Notes under the pieces: model-generated
What the model was told of the DNA's origin: nothing
The model's input: the letters and a program-made list of their open reading frames with translations, nothing else
Database searches by the model: none
In this document: positions 61,393 to 64,000 of the stretch, piece by piece
Layout: each line of letters starts with the position of its first letter
Position numbering within the stretch: the stretch's first letter is position 1
Position numbers and translations under genes: made by a program
NCBI GenBank assembly: GCA_964450955.1
Contig: CAYVFI010000028.1
Coordinates: 1 to 64,000, forward strand
Length of the DNA: 64,000 nt
From: CAYNWT01 sp964450955
GTDB lineage: Bacteria > Planctomycetota > Planctomycetia > Planctomycetales > Planctomycetaceae
Reading direction: 5' to 3'

Positions 61393-63225
61393 CTATCGCA
61401 GCTCCTTGATTTTCGGGTAGTTCAGCAGAAACTCTGAACGCTTCTCTGCGAAGGCTCTGATACCGGTTGAATCCTCGTCAGGCTTGGCATCGACAGTGGC
61501 CTTCTTGAAGTCGGATGTTGTGAATAACTTCCGAGTATCCCTGGCAACCTCGTCTTCAATCAAACCACGGTACTGATTCACGCTTGGGCCAAGATTCTTC
61601 CAGGCCAGCATTTCCGCAATTGTCTTGAGGTTCATCAAGTACTGCCGTTGCCACTTCGGATTATTCAGCAAGACGCTTCGCAGCGGCATGCGTTCTTCAT
61701 TCAGTCCGATCATCGGATCAAGTTCGGCACCGCCACCGCCGCCGGCACCGCCACCGCCAGGAGGACCACCACCGGGAGGACCACCAAAACCGCCACCCCG
61801 CTGACGACGTCCGCCCTCGGGAGGACCATCACCACGCTGGCCGCGCTGGCCACGTCCGCCTTCGGCCGGTTGTTCGCCCGGACGTTGCCCCCGCGCGGGA
61901 GCGTCACCCGGACGTGCACCAAACCCACCACCGGGAGGACCACCAAACCCACCGCCGGGGGGACCACCAAAGCCACCGCCAGGAGGGCCGCCACCGGGAG
62001 GGCCGCCACCGGGAGGACCGCCGAACCCACCACGCCGACCACCGCGGCCACCACGACCACCACCGGGTCCGCCGCCGCCGCCATGCCCGGCAACCCTGAA
62101 CGCTTCGTTCATGTCGTGTGGCAGAATGTGGAACTTCCCATCAACGTCCTGATAGATACTGTAGTCGCTGGCCCGAGTCCAATAGCCGTCGCTGTTGGCC
62201 AATGCCACATCGACAGCCAGAAACCAAAGAGCCCCCTCAACATCAAGTATCGGTGTGAGGGCTTGCTCCAACTCGGCCGCAGGTGTTTCGTTCAACACCT
62301 TGCACAGGTTGATCAGATCTTTCCACGAAGACTCTTTGTCTTTTGATTTGATGTCGAACCGTTGTTTGTACGGTTCCAATTCATCGCCAAGGTATCGCAA
62401 ACCACCGTCGCCCTGCGGACTACCGCTCACTTTCCAGCGAGCTCCCTTTTTGGTTTTGTAGTTCTCTTTCAGGAACGTCTTGTTGAACTGCTGCGAACTC
62501 ACATACAGCCCCCAACTTTCGCCATTGATCACGACCTTGACGTAATTCACCTTAGGCGTCGGAATGCGTGCACCGGCAATGTTCGAGTACAAAATTGAAC
62601 TCATCATTGACGGGTCGCCGTTGCAGTTCAGCAAATTCAACGACTTGTAGCCGTACAACTTTTGGTCTTCGTCCATGAAGTCCATGGACAGGTTCAACGA
62701 TCGCTTTGATCCTTCCGCGATCATGAAAAACGAAGACGCACCGCGGAAACTCACCCCGACATTGGGGTACTCTTTTCCGTCCACGGTCAGCTTCGCCGGG
62801 ACCTCAATATCCGTTGGCTTGAAGGTAGCGAGTTCCTTCTCCCAGTCCTTCTTGTTTTCGAACTCCAGAAACAGCGTTCGCAAGACAGTCTGGTCATACA
62901 GCGCCGCGTCAGGATAAATTTTCGCGTCGGAGACACTCACCTTCGGTCCCGGCTTACCGGCAACCGCCGATCGTCCCCCGCGTGGACCGCGCCGACGACG
63001 CCCGCCGCCGTTGGCCGCGTTCTTCTCCAAATCGGCTCGCGCGACTTTGCGTTCGTCTGTGTTCAGAACACCGTCGCCGTCCTTATCGTAGTCCTTAAGA
63101 ATCAACTGATCCGGTGCGTTCGGTCCACCACCTCCCGGTGGCCCCTGTGCGTAACCAATCGAGGACAGGAGAACAAACCCCGCCGCGGCCCAAATGCTTT
63201 TATTCAAAACCAATTTGTCCATCAT
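61393..63225 (-). CDS. CotH kinase family protein with EF-hand and Gly/Pro-rich insert
   Basis: A 610-residue exported protein; the ATG at 63225 gives the signal MMDKLVLNKSIWAAAGFVLL. An EF-hand-like loop DYDKDGDGVLNTDE (about 44-57) and a basic linker (RRRRGPRGGR) precede the CotH domain (about 85-380; VPAKLTVDGKEYPNVGVSFR, GYKSLNLLNCNGDPSMMSS, NYVKVVINGESWGLYVSSQQ, IYQDVDGKFHILPHDMNEAF). A Gly/Pro/Arg-rich insert of roughly 120 residues (GFGGPPGGG repeats) separates this from a C-terminal helical domain (LNNPKWQRQYLMNLKTIAEM). The insert is encoded by tandem G/C-rich repeats, so length may vary. It relates to the CotH gene at 14312. Confidence 0.9.
   Translation of the reverse strand: MMDKLVLNKSIWAAAGFVLLSSIGYAQGPPGGGGPNAPDQLILKDYDKDGDGVLNTDERKVARADLEKNAANGGGRRRRGPRGGRSAVAGKPGPKVSVSDAKIYPDAALYDQTVLRTLFLEFENKKDWEKELATFKPTDIEVPAKLTVDGKEYPNVGVSFRGASSFFMIAEGSKRSLNLSMDFMDEDQKLYGYKSLNLLNCNGDPSMMSSILYSNIAGARIPTPKVNYVKVVINGESWGLYVSSQQFNKTFLKENYKTKKGARWKVSGSPQGDGGLRYLGDELEPYKQRFDIKSKDKESSWKDLINLCKVLNETPAAELEQALTPILDVEGALWFLAVDVALANSDGYWTRASDYSIYQDVDGKFHILPHDMNEAFRVAGHGGGGGPGGGRGGRGGRRGGFGGPPGGGPPGGGPPGGGFGGPPGGGFGGPPGGGFGARPGDAPARGQRPGEQPAEGGRGQRGQRGDGPPEGGRRQRGGGFGGPPGGGPPGGGGAGGGGGAELDPMIGLNEERMPLRSVLLNNPKWQRQYLMNLKTIAEMLAWKNLGPSVNQYRGLIEDEVARDTRKLFTTSDFKKATVDAKPDEDSTGIRAFAEKRSEFLLNYPKIKELR
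61735..62090. repeat. low-complexity tandem repeats encoding Gly-Pro-Arg region
   Basis: Degenerate tandem units such as GGAGGACCACCACCGG and GGAGGGCCGCCACC cover this segment in the CotH gene. They encode GGPPGGG-type repeats. Slippage and assembly collapse are possible here. Confidence 0.85.
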
Positions 63226-63401
63226 CACGCTCACTCTTCCAGTACGGGACCTGTCAGGGACTCCTTCAGCCACAAGTATAGCCGGCCCACCTTAACGCTA
63301 CGTGAACCGACTGGTTGATCACCAACCAGCCGGCAGCGAGAACTTCCCGGTTAGAGTTGTTAGGCTGAAGGCAAACCAACAGTCCCCCAGGAATTCCCAA
63401 C

Positions 63402-63773
63402 ATGCAGCTCGGTGCATTCTCCGTAAGTCTGGCAGTGAAAGACCTGCAAGTCTCCAAAGCCTTCTACGAAAAGCTCGGCTTTAGCGACCTTGGCGGTAAC
63501 GCAGAACACGGCTATCTAATCATGAAGAATGGCGACACCGTCATCGGTTTATTCCAGGGAATGTTCGAACACAACATCCTGACCTTCAACCCCGGCTGGA
63601 ACAGCAGCGCAGAGAAGTTGGACAGCTTCACAGACGTCCGCGACCTACAGAAAGAACTCAAAGCCGCAGGCATCGAATTCCAAACCGAAGCCGACGAAAA
63701 CACGACCGGCCCCGCAAGTTTTGTCGTCAACGATCCGGACGGAAACGCGATCCTGATTGACCAACACGTTTAA
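63402..63773 (+). CDS. VOC family protein
   Basis: A 123-residue VOC protein of the glyoxalase/bleomycin-resistance fold. The start MQLGAFSVSLAVKDLQVSKAF (in part) and the pair FYEKLGFSDLGG and FVVNDPDGNAILIDQHV are typical of the PhnB/YaeR-like group. It is unlike the VOC protein at 58789 apart from the fold. The sulfatase start follows 14 bases after its stop, so they probably share a transcript. Function unknown. Confidence 0.88.
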   Translation: MQLGAFSVSLAVKDLQVSKAFYEKLGFSDLGGNAEHGYLIMKNGDTVIGLFQGMFEHNILTFNPGWNSSAEKLDSFTDVRDLQKELKAAGIEFQTEADENTTGPASFVVNDPDGNAILIDQHV

Positions 63774-63787
63774 ATCCGGACCAAAGA

Positions 63788-64000
63788 ATGCACAACCGAA
63801 TCTACAGTCTGGCCATAGTCCTGGCGTCACTTTCCGGCCCCGTCTGCAGCGCGGCCGAACGTCCCAACATTGTTGTCATCCTTGTGGACGACATGGGCTT
63901 CTCTGACATCGGCTGCTATGGCAGTGAGATTCCAACCCCGCACCTGGATAAACTCGCAGCCAACGGGTTGCGGTTCACTCAGTTCTACAACACCGGGCGT
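63788..64000 (+). CDS. sulfatase, 5' part only (runs off the window)
   Basis: The first 71 codons of a sulfatase. The signal peptide (YSLAIVLASLSGPVCSAA) and the metal-binding start RPNIVVILVDDMGFSDIGCY lead to IPTPHLDKLAANGLRFTQFY and the NTGR region just before the formylglycine motif. The Cys/Ser-x-Pro-x-Arg site lies beyond the end. It resembles arylsulfatase A-type enzymes, the third sulfatase in the window. Confidence 0.93.
   Translation, partial: MHNRIYSLAIVLASLSGPVCSAAERPNIVVILVDDMGFSDIGCYGSEIPTPHLDKLAANGLRFTQFYNTGR

Noticed and set aside
61735..62090. possible CRISPR or satellite array
   Set aside because: The repeats are in frame within the CotH gene and encode Gly/Pro; there are no unique spacers of constant length.

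Overview
The window looks like chromosomal DNA from a marine-type planctomycete (Planctomycetota, Planctomycetaceae-like). This is inferred from gene content, not from a marker-gene search. The signs are paired DUF1552/DUF1592 secreted proteins, several formylglycine sulfatases, two CotH-kinase proteins, a CRTAC1 (FG-GAP/UnbV) protein, a PEP-CTERM protein, a surface protein with an N-terminal EPRVLLSG motif, an FHA-Ser/Thr kinase, and many signal-peptide proteins in mostly monocistronic units. Base composition is moderately GC-rich throughout. No rRNA, tRNA, CRISPR array, prophage or intact IS element was seen.

Layout. 0-9.8 kb: a possible nuclease-like/winged-helix protein, FxsA, a nucleoside-symporter-type MFS carrier, an SH3 surface protein, a pseudo-receiver, a long TPR protein and a D-threonine-aldolase-like PLP enzyme. 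9.8-14 kb: an HtrA-like protease immediately downstream of recA, a PEP-CTERM protein and a probable gene remnant. 14-21.5 kb: CotH protein, FHA-kinase, TlpA-like thioredoxin, sulfatase and RbsD/FucU mutarotase. 21.7-26.9 kb: CRTAC1 protein, then a three-gene minus-strand unit for sugar-acid use (zinc dehydrogenase, TIM-barrel isomerase, tagaturonate epimerase UxaE). 26.9-31.3 kb: an asparagine-synthase-like protein translationally coupled to a GT2 glycosyltransferase, converging on hisD. 31.3-37.7 kb: DUF819 permease, alaS, and a two-gene Septu-like (PtuA ATPase/PtuB HNH) defence operon. 38-43.4 kb: CNNM/CBS transporter bracketed by two Uma2 gene remnants, an aminotransferase, nadC and a lactonase. 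43.5-55 kb: a giant sulfatase with an added N-terminal region, a cysteine desulfurase/cysteine dioxygenase pair, a galactose-oxidase-like copper radical oxidase carrying an inserted carbohydrate-binding-like domain, and the DUF1552/DUF1592 pair. 55.8-64 kb: an animal-type heme peroxidase with RTX repeats, a promoter-terminator-bounded small RNA candidate, two VOC proteins, a sialidase-like protein, a second CotH protein and the start of another sulfatase.

How the genes fit together. Much of the window serves extracellular polysaccharide use: sulfatases, sialidase-like and copper-oxidase proteins outside, and hexuronate isomerisation inside. Housekeeping genes (recA, alaS, hisD, nadC) are interspersed. 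The least expected signals are the Septu-like pair, the structured RNA candidate at about 58.49-58.65 kb, and a set of intergenic palindromic elements. These elements mostly begin within about 5-30 bases of a stop codon; one double-palindrome design occurs three times.
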